A stretch of DNA of 64,000 bases, taken from NCBI GenBank assembly GCA_903838125.1, contig CAILXF010000024.1, positions 1 through 64,000 of the forward strand, written 5' to 3'. The notes under the pieces are model-generated. The model made no database searches. It was not told the DNA's origin and saw only the letters and a program-made list of their open reading frames with translations. Source of the stretch: an uncultured Pseudomonadota bacterium (GTDB lineage: Bacteria; Pseudomonadota; Gammaproteobacteria; Burkholderiales; Methylophilaceae). The position numbers were made by a program, and so were the translations under genes. Positions 20,717 through 32,343 of this stretch are shown piece by piece; the first letter of the stretch is position 1; each line of letters begins with the position of its first letter.

Positions 20717-21559
20717 ATGTCTTTAACCTTTGATTTACATGCGCACTCTAATGTATCAGACGGCCTATTAACGCCAGTTGAGTTGGTGGAGCATGCCGCC
20801 GCGCACAAAGTTGATGTATTGGCCTTAACTGACCATGACGATACAGCTGGCTTGAATATTGCAAGAGAAGCCGCGCAACGCCTAGGTGTGCAGTTGATTA
20901 ATGGCGTAGAGATTTCGGTGACCTGGAAAAAACGCACTTTACATATCATCGGTCTAAAAATCGATCCTGAATATGCGCCATTAAAAACTGGCTTGGCTGA
21001 GATACGTGCTGGTCGCCATCATCGAGCCGTTGGCATGGCCGCCAGTTTAGATAAAGCGGGCATTCCAGGGAGTCTAGAAGGCGCCTACGAATATGCACAA
21101 GAAGGGATTATTAGCCGTACGCATTTTGCTCGATTCTTGGTCAATAGCGGCGTGGCTAAAGACAATAAAGCGGTATTTAAGAATTATCTAGTCAAGGGTA
21201 AGCCCGGCTTTTTCCCGCATGAGTGGGCGAGCATGGAAGATGCCTTAAGCTGGATCATAGGCAGTGGCGGCGTGGCGGTCATTGCGCACCCTGGGCGCTA
21301 CGATTTGGGCCGCACCAATATGTTATTACTTTTAGAAGAGTTCAGGGCCTTAGGAGGCGCTGCAATTGAGGTGGTCACTGGCAGTCATACCGTAGATCAA
21401 TACACCGAGTTCGCCAAGTACGCGCATCAGTTTGATCTTAAGTCTTCTTTAGGCTCAGACTATCACGGCAAAGGAATTAGCTTTATGGAGATGGGTCGCC
21501 TACCGGCGTTACCTAGTAACTGCGTGCCAGTTTGGCACGACTGGCCAGAAGCAGTCTGA
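20717..21559 (+). CDS. PHP-domain phosphoesterase (3',5'-nucleoside bisphosphate phosphatase / RNase AM-like)
   Basis: FDLHAHSNVSDGLLTPVELV, LTDHDDTAG, IAHPGRY, GSDYHGKG. Confidence 0.88.
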   Translation: MSLTFDLHAHSNVSDGLLTPVELVEHAAAHKVDVLALTDHDDTAGLNIAREAAQRLGVQLINGVEISVTWKKRTLHIIGLKIDPEYAPLKTGLAEIRAGRHHRAVGMAASLDKAGIPGSLEGAYEYAQEGIISRTHFARFLVNSGVAKDNKAVFKNYLVKGKPGFFPHEWASMEDALSWIIGSGGVAVIAHPGRYDLGRTNMLLLLEEFRALGGAAIEVVTGSHTVDQYTEFAKYAHQFDLKSSLGSDYHGKGISFMEMGRLPALPSNCVPVWHDWPEAV

Positions 21560-21593
21560 TAAACAGTCTTAACAATTTAGAATAAGCATCAAC

Positions 21594-22223
21594 ATGTCAC
21601 AATATTTCAATATTCATCTAGATAACCCACAAGCGCGTCTAATTGCGCAAACTGCAGATATTTTGCGAGCTGGCGGCGTGATAGCCTACCCTACTGATTC
21701 TGGCTATGCCTTAGGTTGCATGGTTGGTAGTAGTGGTGATGCGCAGGCGCGCATCCGCCAGATTCGAGGCTTAGATGATAAGCACTTATTTACGTTGGTG
21801 TGCCGCAATTTAAGCGAGTTGGGTAACTATGCCATTGTTAGTAATAGCCAGTTTCGCTTGCTTAAAGCTAATACACCTGGGGCTTACACCTTTATTTTGC
21901 AAGCCACCAGAGAGGTGCCGCGCAAGTTACAAAACCCCAAACGAAATACCATTGGTATTCGCGTACCTCAACATGCGGTGGTGCAGGCCATATTGGATGC
22001 CATTGATGCGCCCATGTTAAGCATGACCCTGCATTTAGTGGATGATGATGACGCCCTGAGCGAGGGCTGGCAGATACGCGATAAACTTGAGCATGTCGTC
22101 GATTTGGTGATTGATGTCGGCCACTGCGTGTCGGGCGCAACTTCAGTTATTGACTTAACTGGTGAAATGCCTAGCCTCATTCGTGCTGGGCAGGGCGATT
22201 TAGCCCCATTTGACTTAGACTAA
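21594..22223 (+). CDS. YrdC/Sua5/YciO family protein (YciO-like)
   Basis: GGVIAYPTDSGYALGC, NTPGAYTFILQATREVPRKLQNPKRNTIGIRVP. Confidence 0.88.
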   Translation: MSQYFNIHLDNPQARLIAQTADILRAGGVIAYPTDSGYALGCMVGSSGDAQARIRQIRGLDDKHLFTLVCRNLSELGNYAIVSNSQFRLLKANTPGAYTFILQATREVPRKLQNPKRNTIGIRVPQHAVVQAILDAIDAPMLSMTLHLVDDDDALSEGWQIRDKLEHVVDLVIDVGHCVSGATSVIDLTGEMPSLIRAGQGDLAPFDLD

Positions 22224-22259
22224 CTCACATAAAAATTTAAAATTAAGTAGAGAAAAAAA

Positions 22260-22898
22260 ATGGAATTAAGCATCATACAAAAAATTGTCATTTACGCCTT
22301 GCCTGTAATTTTTGCCATTACCATACATGAAGCCGCGCATGGTTATGTAGCGAAGTATTTTGGAGACATGACTGCTTTTAACGCAGGACGTATTAGCCTT
22401 AACCCTATGCGCCACATTGATCCATTCGGGACTATTTTGTTACCAGCATTGACTATTATGTTGGGTGGCATCCTGTTTGGTTGGGCTAAGCCAGTACCAG
22501 TAGATTTTAGTCGGCTACGTAATCCAAAAAAAGATATGTTATGGGTAGCTGCCGCAGGCCCAGCGTCAAATTTTGTCATGGCCATCTTTTGGGCCTTAGT
22601 GATGAAGTACGCTGTGATTGCGCCCGATGCGATTGCCTACCCATTGGCATTAATGGCTAAAGCTGGCGTTAGCATCAATATTGTGTTGATGGTGCTTAAT
22701 CTGTTGCCATTACCACCATTGGACGGCGGGCGTATTGCTGTTAGCTTATTGCCAATCCATTTGGCGCGCCAATTTGCACAAATAGAGCGTTATGGTTTCT
22801 TTATCTTAATTGCACTGTTATTTACTGGCATACTCAATATCATTCTAGATCCATTTATTAATGCGGTTTACCAATTAATATTTAGCTTAATTGCTTAA
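22260..22898 (+). CDS. Site-2 protease family (M50) membrane metalloprotease
   Basis: HEAAHG motif, GWAKPVPV, NLLPLPPLDGG. Confidence 0.9.
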   Translation: MELSIIQKIVIYALPVIFAITIHEAAHGYVAKYFGDMTAFNAGRISLNPMRHIDPFGTILLPALTIMLGGILFGWAKPVPVDFSRLRNPKKDMLWVAAAGPASNFVMAIFWALVMKYAVIAPDAIAYPLALMAKAGVSINIVLMVLNLLPLPPLDGGRIAVSLLPIHLARQFAQIERYGFFILIALLFTGILNIILDPFINAVYQLIFSLIA

Positions 22899-22953
22899 GC
22901 TTGTTTGTATAATGATGGCATATTTAATTTAAGATTTTAAGACTAGGGAATAC

Positions 22954-24156
22954 ATGGCAATCGAGCGCGTTTTATCAGGTATGCGTCCAACTGGGAATTT
23001 ACATTTAGGTCATTACAATGGCGTACTTAAGAACTGGATTAAGCTACAGCACGAGCATGAATGCTTATTCTTTGTCGCTGATTGGCATGCGCTAACCACG
23101 CATTACGACACACCAGAAATCATAGAAGAAAGTGTATGGGAAATGGTGATTGATTGGCTGGCGGCTGGTGTTGATCCAGCAAATGCAACCATCTTTATCC
23201 AGTCACGTGTCCCAGAGCATGCTGAACTTCATACTTTGCTTAGTATGATTACCCCATTAAGCTGGTTAGAGCGTGTGCCAACCTACAAAGATCAGCAAGA
23301 AAAATTAGCCAGTAAAGATCTTTCAACCTACGGCTTTTTAGGCTATCCGTTATTGCAAAGCGCGGATATTTTGATCTACAAAGCGACACAAGTGCCTGTA
23401 GGTGAAGACCAAATTCCACATATAGAATTTACTCGTGAAATCGCACGACGCTTTAACCATATTTACGGTAAAGAAAAAGGCTTTGAAGAAAAAGCTGAAG
23501 CTGCAATTAAAAAACTTGGCAATAAGCGCGGCTCTTTATATGAAGAAATGCGTGTCGCCTATCAGCAAAGTGGCGATGAAGAGGCGCTTGAATCAGCGCG
23601 CGCCATGATAGAAGAGCAACAAGGCATGAGCATCGGTGATAAAGAGCGCCTACTTGGCTATCTAGAGGGGGGTGGCAAAATGATATTATTGGAGCCAGAC
23701 TATAAATTAACCCCTGCCTCTAAAATGCCAGGGCTAGATGGTCAAAAAATGTCGAAGTCTTATAACAACACAATTTCGTTGCGTGAAGATGTGGATTCAG
23801 TTGCCAAGAAAATCAAGACCATGCCTACTGATCCTGCACGCGTGCGTCGCACCGATCCGGGTGATCCTGCTAAATGTCCAGTTTGGCAATTGCACCAAAT
23901 TTACTCTAGTCCTGCCACGCAGGAGTGGGTGCAAACCAGTTGTAAATCTGCAGCTATTGGCTGTATTGAATGTAAAGGCCCCGTCATTGAAGGCGTACTG
24001 GCTGAACTGAAACCCATTCAAGAACGCGCCGCTCAATATGCAGAAGACCCCACTTTAGTCAAAAATATTGTGGCTGAAGGCTGTGAAAAAGCGCGGAAAT
24101 TAGCGCGTGAAACCATGCGCGATGTGCGTGAGGTCATGGGTTTGAACTACAATTAA
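22954..24156 (+). CDS. trpS: Tryptophan-tRNA ligase
   Basis: GMRPTGNLHLGHYNG, VPVGEDQIPHIEFTREIARRFN, KMSKSYNN. Confidence 0.94.
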   Translation: MAIERVLSGMRPTGNLHLGHYNGVLKNWIKLQHEHECLFFVADWHALTTHYDTPEIIEESVWEMVIDWLAAGVDPANATIFIQSRVPEHAELHTLLSMITPLSWLERVPTYKDQQEKLASKDLSTYGFLGYPLLQSADILIYKATQVPVGEDQIPHIEFTREIARRFNHIYGKEKGFEEKAEAAIKKLGNKRGSLYEEMRVAYQQSGDEEALESARAMIEEQQGMSIGDKERLLGYLEGGGKMILLEPDYKLTPASKMPGLDGQKMSKSYNNTISLREDVDSVAKKIKTMPTDPARVRRTDPGDPAKCPVWQLHQIYSSPATQEWVQTSCKSAAIGCIECKGPVIEGVLAELKPIQERAAQYAEDPTLVKNIVAEGCEKARKLARETMRDVREVMGLNYN

Positions 24157-24177
24157 TGCAACTTATGGCCAGTCATT

Positions 24178-24954
24178 GTGATTGAGACCCCACTCAACGC
24201 TAAAATCAAGGGTGAAGCGTTTACCGAGCTCCCTTTAGATTTGTATATTCCACCTGATGCACTTGAAGTGTATTTGGAATCATTTGAAGGCCCATTGGAT
24301 TTGCTGTTGTATTTAATCCGCAAACATAACCTCGATATTCTTGATATTCCGATGGCAGAGCTTACGCGCCAGTACATGCAGTATGTTGAAAAAATGCAAG
24401 CGATTAAGCTTGAGCTGGCCGGGGATTACCTATTAATGTCGGCGATGATGATTGAAATTAAATCACGCATGCTTTTACCTAAACCTGCTGAAATTGAATC
24501 TGAGCAGGATCCTAGAGCTGCCTTGGTTCGTCGATTAATGGAGTATGAAGCCATTAAATTGGCGGCACAGGAATTAGATGAAATGCCGAAAGTGGGCGAG
24601 GATATCAGTGTTGCTAGTGCTTATTATGAGCAGATTAGTCTGGTCAAGCCGCCTGAGGTAAGTTTAGAAGATTTGGCTGCGGCTTGGCGTAATGTGTTGA
24701 AGCGCGCTAGCCACTATGAACATCATAAAGTTGGTAAGGCTGAGCTGTCTGTGCGTGAACATATGAGCATTATATTGCGTCGACTAAAGACAGATAAAAT
24801 GATTGAGTTTTCTGAGCTCTTTGATGTGGTGAACGAGGGTATACCTAAACTAGTGGTGTGCTTTTTAGCCATATTAGAGTTGGCGCGTGAAGGCTTATTA
24901 CGCATTTCCCAGCAAGCTGCTTTTTCGCCCATTTATGTGCAAAGTAATAGCTAA
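24178..24954 (+). CDS. scpA: Segregation and condensation protein A
   Basis: FEGPLDLLLYLIRKHNLDILDIPMAELTRQY; followed by scpB. Confidence 0.93.
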   Translation: MIETPLNAKIKGEAFTELPLDLYIPPDALEVYLESFEGPLDLLLYLIRKHNLDILDIPMAELTRQYMQYVEKMQAIKLELAGDYLLMSAMMIEIKSRMLLPKPAEIESEQDPRAALVRRLMEYEAIKLAAQELDEMPKVGEDISVASAYYEQISLVKPPEVSLEDLAAAWRNVLKRASHYEHHKVGKAELSVREHMSIILRRLKTDKMIEFSELFDVVNEGIPKLVVCFLAILELAREGLLRISQQAAFSPIYVQSNS

Positions 24955-25520
24955 TGTCTGAAGCCAATAATCTACAAGAGTTAAAAAATATCATAGAGGC
25001 AGCTTTGCTAACCTCGCATCAGCCATTGTCGCTGGAAGACTTAACACGCTTATTTTCTGAGCGGATAGAGCGCCCCAGTTTGAGAATGTTGCTGGATGAG
25101 TTGAAGCTAGACTGGGCCGAGCGCACGCTAGAGTTGGTGCAAGTGGCATCTGGTTATCGCTTTCAAGCGCGTCAACAATTTACGCCATTTCTGGCACGTT
25201 TAAATCCAGAAAAACAGAGTAAGTATTCACGCGCCTTGCTCGAAACGCTAGCAATTATTGCCTACAAACAGCCAGTGACACGTGGTGATATTGAAGAAAT
25301 TCGTGGAGTGGCAATTAACCCTAATCTGATCCGCCAACTACAAGAGCGGGACTGGATTGATATTGTTGGCCAGCGCGACGTTCCTGGTCGGCCATCGCTT
25401 TACGCCACAACCCAGCATTTTCTAGATGACCTTAATCTACTTTCATTGACTGAGCTACCAGAGATGCAAGATTTTAGTGCGTTAGATAATTCCTCATTAG
25501 ATTTTAATCTTCAGGGTTAG
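24954..25520 (+). CDS. scpB: Segregation and condensation protein B
   Basis: IIEAALLTSHQPLSLEDL...LLETLAIIAYKQPVTRGDIEEIRGV...GRPSLYATT. Confidence 0.93.
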   Translation: MSEANNLQELKNIIEAALLTSHQPLSLEDLTRLFSERIERPSLRMLLDELKLDWAERTLELVQVASGYRFQARQQFTPFLARLNPEKQSKYSRALLETLAIIAYKQPVTRGDIEEIRGVAINPNLIRQLQERDWIDIVGQRDVPGRPSLYATTQHFLDDLNLLSLTELPEMQDFSALDNSSLDFNLQG

Positions 25521-25615
25521 GTTTACTTTACTCAGCGTGCAAAAAAGCCACATAGTGTGCGGTGATTAGCACTAACTGCGGTAAAATGCGCTATTGCAAT
25601 CAATAAGTTATCAAT

Positions 25616-26725
25616 ATGGCACGTCCCTTTAAAACCCAACGCGATCCACAGGCCACACCACGCCGCCCAAAAACTGATTTTACCAAGTTGCCGGCTGATC
25701 CTGATGCGCCAGCAGAACCAACGCAAAGGCTACATAAGTTACTTGCGTTGGCTGGGTTAGGTTCGCGTCGGGATATGGAAGCGCTCATTGAAACTGGACG
25801 TGTTACGGTAAACGGGGCGCCAGCCACAGTCGGTCAGGGCGTGACTCAGTTTGATTTAGTGCGCTTAGATAGTCGCCCACTTAAATTGCCATTCATTGCT
25901 GAGTTGCCACAAGTGCTGATTTATCACAAACCTGAAGGCGAGATCGTTAGTCAAGATGATCCTGAAGGCCGTGCTAGTGTATTTGATAAATTACCTAAAA
26001 TTAAAAATGCTAAATGGATCGCCATCGGTCGTTTAGACATGAATACCAGTGGTTTGTTGATATTTACCACTTCTGGTGAGCTCGCGAATCGTTTTATGCA
26101 TCCACGCTATGAAGTTGAGCGTGAGTATGCAGTGCGTATTTTTGGTGAACTGACCGATGGTCAGATGACGCAGTTAACTGAAGGTATTGAACTAGAAGAC
26201 GGCCCTGCCAATTTTGATAGCATTAAACCGCAGGGTGGTGAGGGTGCAAACCATTGGTATCAAGTGATACTGCGTGAAGGTCGTAACCGTGAAGTACGTC
26301 GTTTATTTGAGGCGTTTCAGTTACCCGTCAGCCGTTTAATGCGTGTGCGTTTTGGCCCAGTTAATTTACCTCCGCGTGTAAAGCGTGGACAAATGCTTAA
26401 ACTTGAACAAAAAGAAGTGGTAGGCTTGTTGGAATGGGCTGATTTGCCAGTACCAAGCGCACCTTTAAGGCAGCTTACCCAACGTGAAAAGCTAAAGGCA
26501 ACGACCGTATTTATGCCTAAAGTACGTAAGCAACGCATTAGTGCGTTAGATAGACCACCACGTGATGCTGCTGATGGTTCAGCGCCTAGGCCTTATCGTA
26601 AAACGTCACCTGCAACTAAAAAGCCAGCACCTAAAAAGAATGAGAACCGACGTGTGCGTCAAACTAGCGATTTGGATGCGCCAGCCATGCAAAAGAAAAG
26701 TGACCGTAATCGCGGTCGCGGTTAA
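25616..26725 (+). CDS. rluB: 23S rRNA pseudouridine synthase RluB-type
   Basis: S4-like N-terminus, IGRLDMNTSGLLIFTTSGELANRFMHPRYEVEREY, EGRNREVRRLFEAF; basic C-terminal tail. Confidence 0.9.
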   Translation: MARPFKTQRDPQATPRRPKTDFTKLPADPDAPAEPTQRLHKLLALAGLGSRRDMEALIETGRVTVNGAPATVGQGVTQFDLVRLDSRPLKLPFIAELPQVLIYHKPEGEIVSQDDPEGRASVFDKLPKIKNAKWIAIGRLDMNTSGLLIFTTSGELANRFMHPRYEVEREYAVRIFGELTDGQMTQLTEGIELEDGPANFDSIKPQGGEGANHWYQVILREGRNREVRRLFEAFQLPVSRLMRVRFGPVNLPPRVKRGQMLKLEQKEVVGLLEWADLPVPSAPLRQLTQREKLKATTVFMPKVRKQRISALDRPPRDAADGSAPRPYRKTSPATKKPAPKKNENRRVRQTSDLDAPAMQKKSDRNRGRG

Positions 26726-26749
26726 TTCAATACAGCTTTAGTGTTTAAT

Positions 26750-26788
26750 AAAAAACCCTCACTACCATTAAGGTCGTGAGGGTTTTTT
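26750..26788. terminator. Bidirectional terminator between rluB and the convergent methyltransferase gene
   Basis: AAAAAACCCTCAC ... GTGAGGGTTTTTT, 13-bp perfect inverted repeat. Confidence 0.85.
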
Positions 26789-26805
26789 ATTATTAAAACC
26801 TCTAA

Positions 26806-27948
26806 TTAAGCTTTAGCTAAGCGCCATAGTGAGGTAATTTCTGCTTTGCGTGCTGCATGCAGAGGGTCTGAAGCGTCTAGTGTTTTGCTGTGGCGGGCTT
26901 TGGTGTCGGCTTTATCAATGACCTTAAGGCCGGCGGCTTCTATCCATCCTAACAGCTCTTCACGCGTTCTAAGGCCTAGGTGCTCTGCAAAGTCAGATAA
27001 GATTAACCAGCCTTCGCCTTCTTTAGTTAAATGCGCACTTAGGCCATTTAAAAAGCCTTTTAACATTTGGCTTTTTTCGTCATAGATGGCGGATTCTAAT
27101 GCTGAGCTTGGATGCGCAGGTAACCACGGTGGGTTGCATACAATCAAATCCGCTTTGCCATGTTCTGCTTTAGGATAAAGGTTGGCTTCTTCTAAAGCGA
27201 CTGCAGTTTTTAAGCCTAAATTGGTTATATTTTTCAAAGCGCAGTCGAGTGCACGATGAGAGTTATCGGTACCAATGACTTTGCTGATACCGCGATTAGA
27301 TAAAATCGCCGCCAATACTCCAGTACCCGTGCCGATATCAAAGGCTAGGTTACAAGGAATAGGCAATGGAGCAGTATCGACCAAGTCTAGGTACTCGCCG
27401 CGAATTGGTGAGAACACGCCATAGCTAGGGAATATTTTGTTGTTGATGACGGAAATATCAACTCCACTTTTGCTCCACTCATAAGCGCCAACTAAGCCTA
27501 AAATTTCGCGTAATGACACCACGATACCTTGGGTGCTTTTGCCGTAAGCATGCTCACACGCTGCTTTGACATCGGGGGCGCGACGAAGACTAATGTTGTA
27601 GCCTACATTCAATTCAATTACCAGCATGCCTAAAATACGGGCTTTTTGCGATTGGCCTTGGCGATGCAAATGGAATGCTTGCAACATAGTATCGCCAGTT
27701 TTCTTAGGTTTTTTACGTGGGCGATCTATGCGGCGTGATAAAGCCTGCATTAATAATTTAGCATTTTGAAAGTCGCCGCGCCAAAGTAAGGCTGTGCCTT
27801 CACAACATAGTTTGTAGGCATCATCGGCCTTAATGGTATCGTCAGTAATCAATACTTTTTTTGGCACTGGCGCGTCATTTTCTGAGTGCCATATGCTGGT
27901 TTTGGTTTTACCAGCTTCTTGCCAGCTGATGGTGTTAGGTGTATTCAA
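26806..27948 (-). CDS. Class I SAM-dependent methyltransferase (RsmC/PrmB-like MTS domain)
   Basis: LAFDIGTGTGVLAAILSNRG, LIVCNPPWLPA. Confidence 0.85.
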   Translation of the reverse strand: MNTPNTISWQEAGKTKTSIWHSENDAPVPKKVLITDDTIKADDAYKLCCEGTALLWRGDFQNAKLLMQALSRRIDRPRKKPKKTGDTMLQAFHLHRQGQSQKARILGMLVIELNVGYNISLRRAPDVKAACEHAYGKSTQGIVVSLREILGLVGAYEWSKSGVDISVINNKIFPSYGVFSPIRGEYLDLVDTAPLPIPCNLAFDIGTGTGVLAAILSNRGISKVIGTDNSHRALDCALKNITNLGLKTAVALEEANLYPKAEHGKADLIVCNPPWLPAHPSSALESAIYDEKSQMLKGFLNGLSAHLTKEGEGWLILSDFAEHLGLRTREELLGWIEAAGLKVIDKADTKARHSKTLDASDPLHAARKAEITSLWRLAKA

Positions 27949-27959
27949 AATATTATGGC

Positions 27960-28871
27960 CTAGAGTAACTGTGCTTTGGTGAGTAAAAATACAAATTCAT
28001 TGCCTGATGAAACTTCTAACCAGTTAAATGCAATGTTTGGGTATGCGGCTTGTAAGGCATCGCGATTGTGACCAATTTCAACAATCAAGATACCGCTTTC
28101 GTTTAAGTAATGTCCAGCTTCCCGAAGCAGGGTGTGGGTGTGGTCTAGCCCGTCATTGCCACTACCAAGCGCAATTTTTGGTTCATTGCGATATTCGGCT
28201 GGCAATTCTGCCATGGATGTGGCATCAACGTAGGGTGGGTTGCTGATAATCACATCGTATTTTTTACCCTTAAGTGCCGTGAACATATCAGATTGAATAG
28301 CGGTAATTTGATCTTCTAAGCCGTAGTTGGCAATATTGATATTGGCTACGTCTAGTGCATCAGTTGAAATGTCGACCACATCAACCGCCGCATTTGGGAA
28401 GGCGCTGGCTAGCATAATGCCTAAACAGCCACTACCAGTGCAAATGTCGGCAGCGCTTTCTACTAGCTCCGGATATTCTATCCAAGGACTTAAGTCATCG
28501 TTTAGAAGCTCCGCAATAAAGGAGCGTGGAACTAGAACGCGTTCATCAACAAAGAACTTTAGACCCTGCAGCCAAGCTTCTTTTACCAAATATGCGGTGG
28601 GGGTATGTGAACTGATACGTTGCTCAAGTAGCTGTGAAAGTTTGCTACGTTCTGCATTGGTAATACGTGCGTCAAAAAAGTTATTGAGGGTATCCATCGG
28701 TAAATGGAGTGCGCTCATCACAAGCCATACTGCTTCATCGTAGGCATTGTCGGTGCCATGACCATAGAAGATGTCAGAGGCTTCAAATTGGCTTACCGCA
28801 TAGCGCAGCCAATCACGAATGGTCAACAGTTCGGTGCTTGCAGCGGTATGGATGTTGTTAGGTGTAGTCAT
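27960..28871 (-). CDS. prmB: 50S ribosomal protein L3 N5-glutamine methyltransferase
   Basis: AADICTGSGCLGIMLASAFP, VIISNPPYVDATSMAELPAEYRNEPKIALGSGNDGLD. Confidence 0.93.
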   Translation of the reverse strand: MTTPNNIHTAASTELLTIRDWLRYAVSQFEASDIFYGHGTDNAYDEAVWLVMSALHLPMDTLNNFFDARITNAERSKLSQLLEQRISSHTPTAYLVKEAWLQGLKFFVDERVLVPRSFIAELLNDDLSPWIEYPELVESAADICTGSGCLGIMLASAFPNAAVDVVDISTDALDVANINIANYGLEDQITAIQSDMFTALKGKKYDVIISNPPYVDATSMAELPAEYRNEPKIALGSGNDGLDHTHTLLREAGHYLNESGILIVEIGHNRDALQAAYPNIAFNWLEVSSGNEFVFLLTKAQLL

Positions 28872-28883
28872 GATTATGTAAGG

Positions 28884-30352
<1,469 letters not shown>

Positions 30353-30459
30353 GACGCTAGGTGTTTGACGTAAAACACCATTTTAACAGTTTTAGCCTAA
30401 AGTGCTGACATTCTATTTAATCAAGAGATTAAAGTGCATTCAGCTTAAATTGGGTAAGC

Positions 30460-30489
30460 AAAAAAACAAACACCCGCAAACGGCGGGTG
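30460..30489 (-). terminator. Rho-independent terminator downstream of dapD
   Basis: CACCCGC-AAACG-GCGGGTG-type stem (30471..30489), with an A-tract on + (T-tract on -). Confidence 0.8.
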
Positions 30490-30514
30490 TTGAGTTGAAT
30501 ACTTTACGAGCTAA

Positions 30515-31342
30515 TTAAATACCGCGTAATAACTCGTTAATGCCCACTTTACCAAGTGTTTTTTCATCTACTTTTTTCACGATTACAGCGCAATAAAGAC
30601 TATAAGTGCCGTCTTTAGAAGGTAAGTTGCCTGCAACGACTACTGAACCTGCTGGTACACGACCATAAGTTACGCTGCCAGTTTCACGGTCGTAAATTTT
30701 GGTTGATTGGCCAATATAAACGCCCATAGAAATCACGCAGTTGTCTTCTACAATAACGCCTTCAACCACTTCAGAACGTGCACCGATAAAACAGTTGTCG
30801 CCAATAATGGTTGGGCCAGCTTGCACAGGCTCTAATACGCCACCAATACCTACGCCACCAGACAAATGGACATTTTTACCAATTTGCGCACATGAACCTA
30901 CAGTTGCCCAGGCATCTACCATAGTGCCTTCACCTACATAAGCACCAATGTTCACGAATGAAGGTAATAGCACCGCATTTTTGCCGATAAATGAACCGCG
31001 GCGCACCATTGCTCCAGGCACTACGCGAAAGCCGCCAGTTTTAAAATCTTCAGCAGTGTAATCAGCAAATTTTGCTGGCACTTTATCAAAATACTGCGTG
31101 CAACCACCATCTAACAGTACATTGTCATCTAAACGGAATGACAGCAATACTGCCTTCTTTAGCCATTGGTGCGTTTCCCAATCTTGAGAAGCGCCAACGC
31201 GGCTAGCTACACGCAGCTTTCCAGAATCAAGGTCAGCCATTACGCTGGCCACAGCTTCTTTTACTTCACGGCTAGCGTTAGATGGATTGATGTTCGCGCG
31301 GTCTTCAAATGCGCCTTCAATGATGTTTTGTAATTGACTCAT
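30515..31342 (-). CDS. dapD: 2,3,4,5-tetrahydropyridine-2,6-dicarboxylate N-succinyltransferase
   Basis: Left-handed beta-helix hexapeptide repeats; [40 protein letters not shown]. Confidence 0.95.
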   Translation of the reverse strand: MSQLQNIIEGAFEDRANINPSNASREVKEAVASVMADLDSGKLRVASRVGASQDWETHQWLKKAVLLSFRLDDNVLLDGGCTQYFDKVPAKFADYTAEDFKTGGFRVVPGAMVRRGSFIGKNAVLLPSFVNIGAYVGEGTMVDAWATVGSCAQIGKNVHLSGGVGIGGVLEPVQAGPTIIGDNCFIGARSEVVEGVIVEDNCVISMGVYIGQSTKIYDRETGSVTYGRVPAGSVVVAGNLPSKDGTYSLYCAVIVKKVDEKTLGKVGINELLRGI

Positions 31343-31479
31343 GATGGGGTAGGTAGTATTCCAAATAAAAATGTATAAATAAGGCTAATAAGCAAATGCG
31401 GTATTTTACCCTAAAGTATTAGAAATTTAGCACTCTGGGTAAGTCGGCCAGTAGCATGCTAATCTAGCGGTGCTATGGC

Positions 31480-32310
31480 TTATCTGCCCGCACCCATTTT
31501 AGTAGCATCGTATAGCGGACGTACTTTTGGCATCAGCGCACGCAATTCATTAATGCGGTTGGCATTGGCTGGGTGGGTGCTTAAGAATTCAGGGGATTTA
31601 GCCTCACCTTGAGCATTCATTTTTTGCCAGAGCGTAATAGCTGCTTCAGGGTTATAGCCAGCGCGAGCTGATAATTCTAAGCCGATTTTATCAGCTTCTG
31701 TTTCTTGTTCACGACTGTTTGGTAAGGCAAAAAATAACTTCGAACCTAAGTTAGCGGCTTGCGTTGTTGCATTGCCAGCCAAGGCGCTAGTGCCCTTAGA
31801 GAAAAATAGCGCCATCGCTTGTAGTCCAAACTGTTGAACGTAAGCTTGTGACATACGTTCGCGACCATGCTCACGCAAGGCATGCGCGATTTCATGGCCA
31901 ATGACCGCACCTAATTCATCGTCGGTGACATGTAACTTATCAATGAGTCCACTCAACACCATAATTTTTCCGCCGGGCATGCAGTAGGCATTCACTTGGT
32001 CACTTTTTTCAACATTGACCTCCCACTTCCATTGTGCGGCATCAGGTCTGAATGCCGAGACTTGTCCAATTAGATTGTTTGAAATACTGCGAACGCGCTC
32101 CAATTGTGATTGGTCAATATTGAGTGTGTGAGCTTTCTCAGCAGTATTTAATGTTTGCAGATAGGTTTTGCTCGACATACTGGTAATTTGTGAGGCTGGC
32201 ATTAACAGTAACTGTGAGCGCTTGACGCCAGAGATGCTGTCTTTAGTGGTTGTGGCACAGCCACTGATAAAACTCACCGTGAAAAGTGCTAACAATGCTG
32301 ATTTAATCAT
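31480..32310 (-). CDS. M48 family metallopeptidase lipoprotein
   Basis: Lipobox SFISGC; HEIAHALREHGRER; EADKIGLEL; STHPANANRI. Confidence 0.9.
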   Translation of the reverse strand: MIKSALLALFTVSFISGCATTTKDSISGVKRSQLLLMPASQITSMSSKTYLQTLNTAEKAHTLNIDQSQLERVRSISNNLIGQVSAFRPDAAQWKWEVNVEKSDQVNAYCMPGGKIMVLSGLIDKLHVTDDELGAVIGHEIAHALREHGRERMSQAYVQQFGLQAMALFFSKGTSALAGNATTQAANLGSKLFFALPNSREQETEADKIGLELSARAGYNPEAAITLWQKMNAQGEAKSPEFLSTHPANANRINELRALMPKVRPLYDATKMGAGR

Positions 32311-32343
32311 AGGTACAGTTGTAGTTTTAATAACAATTTCCGG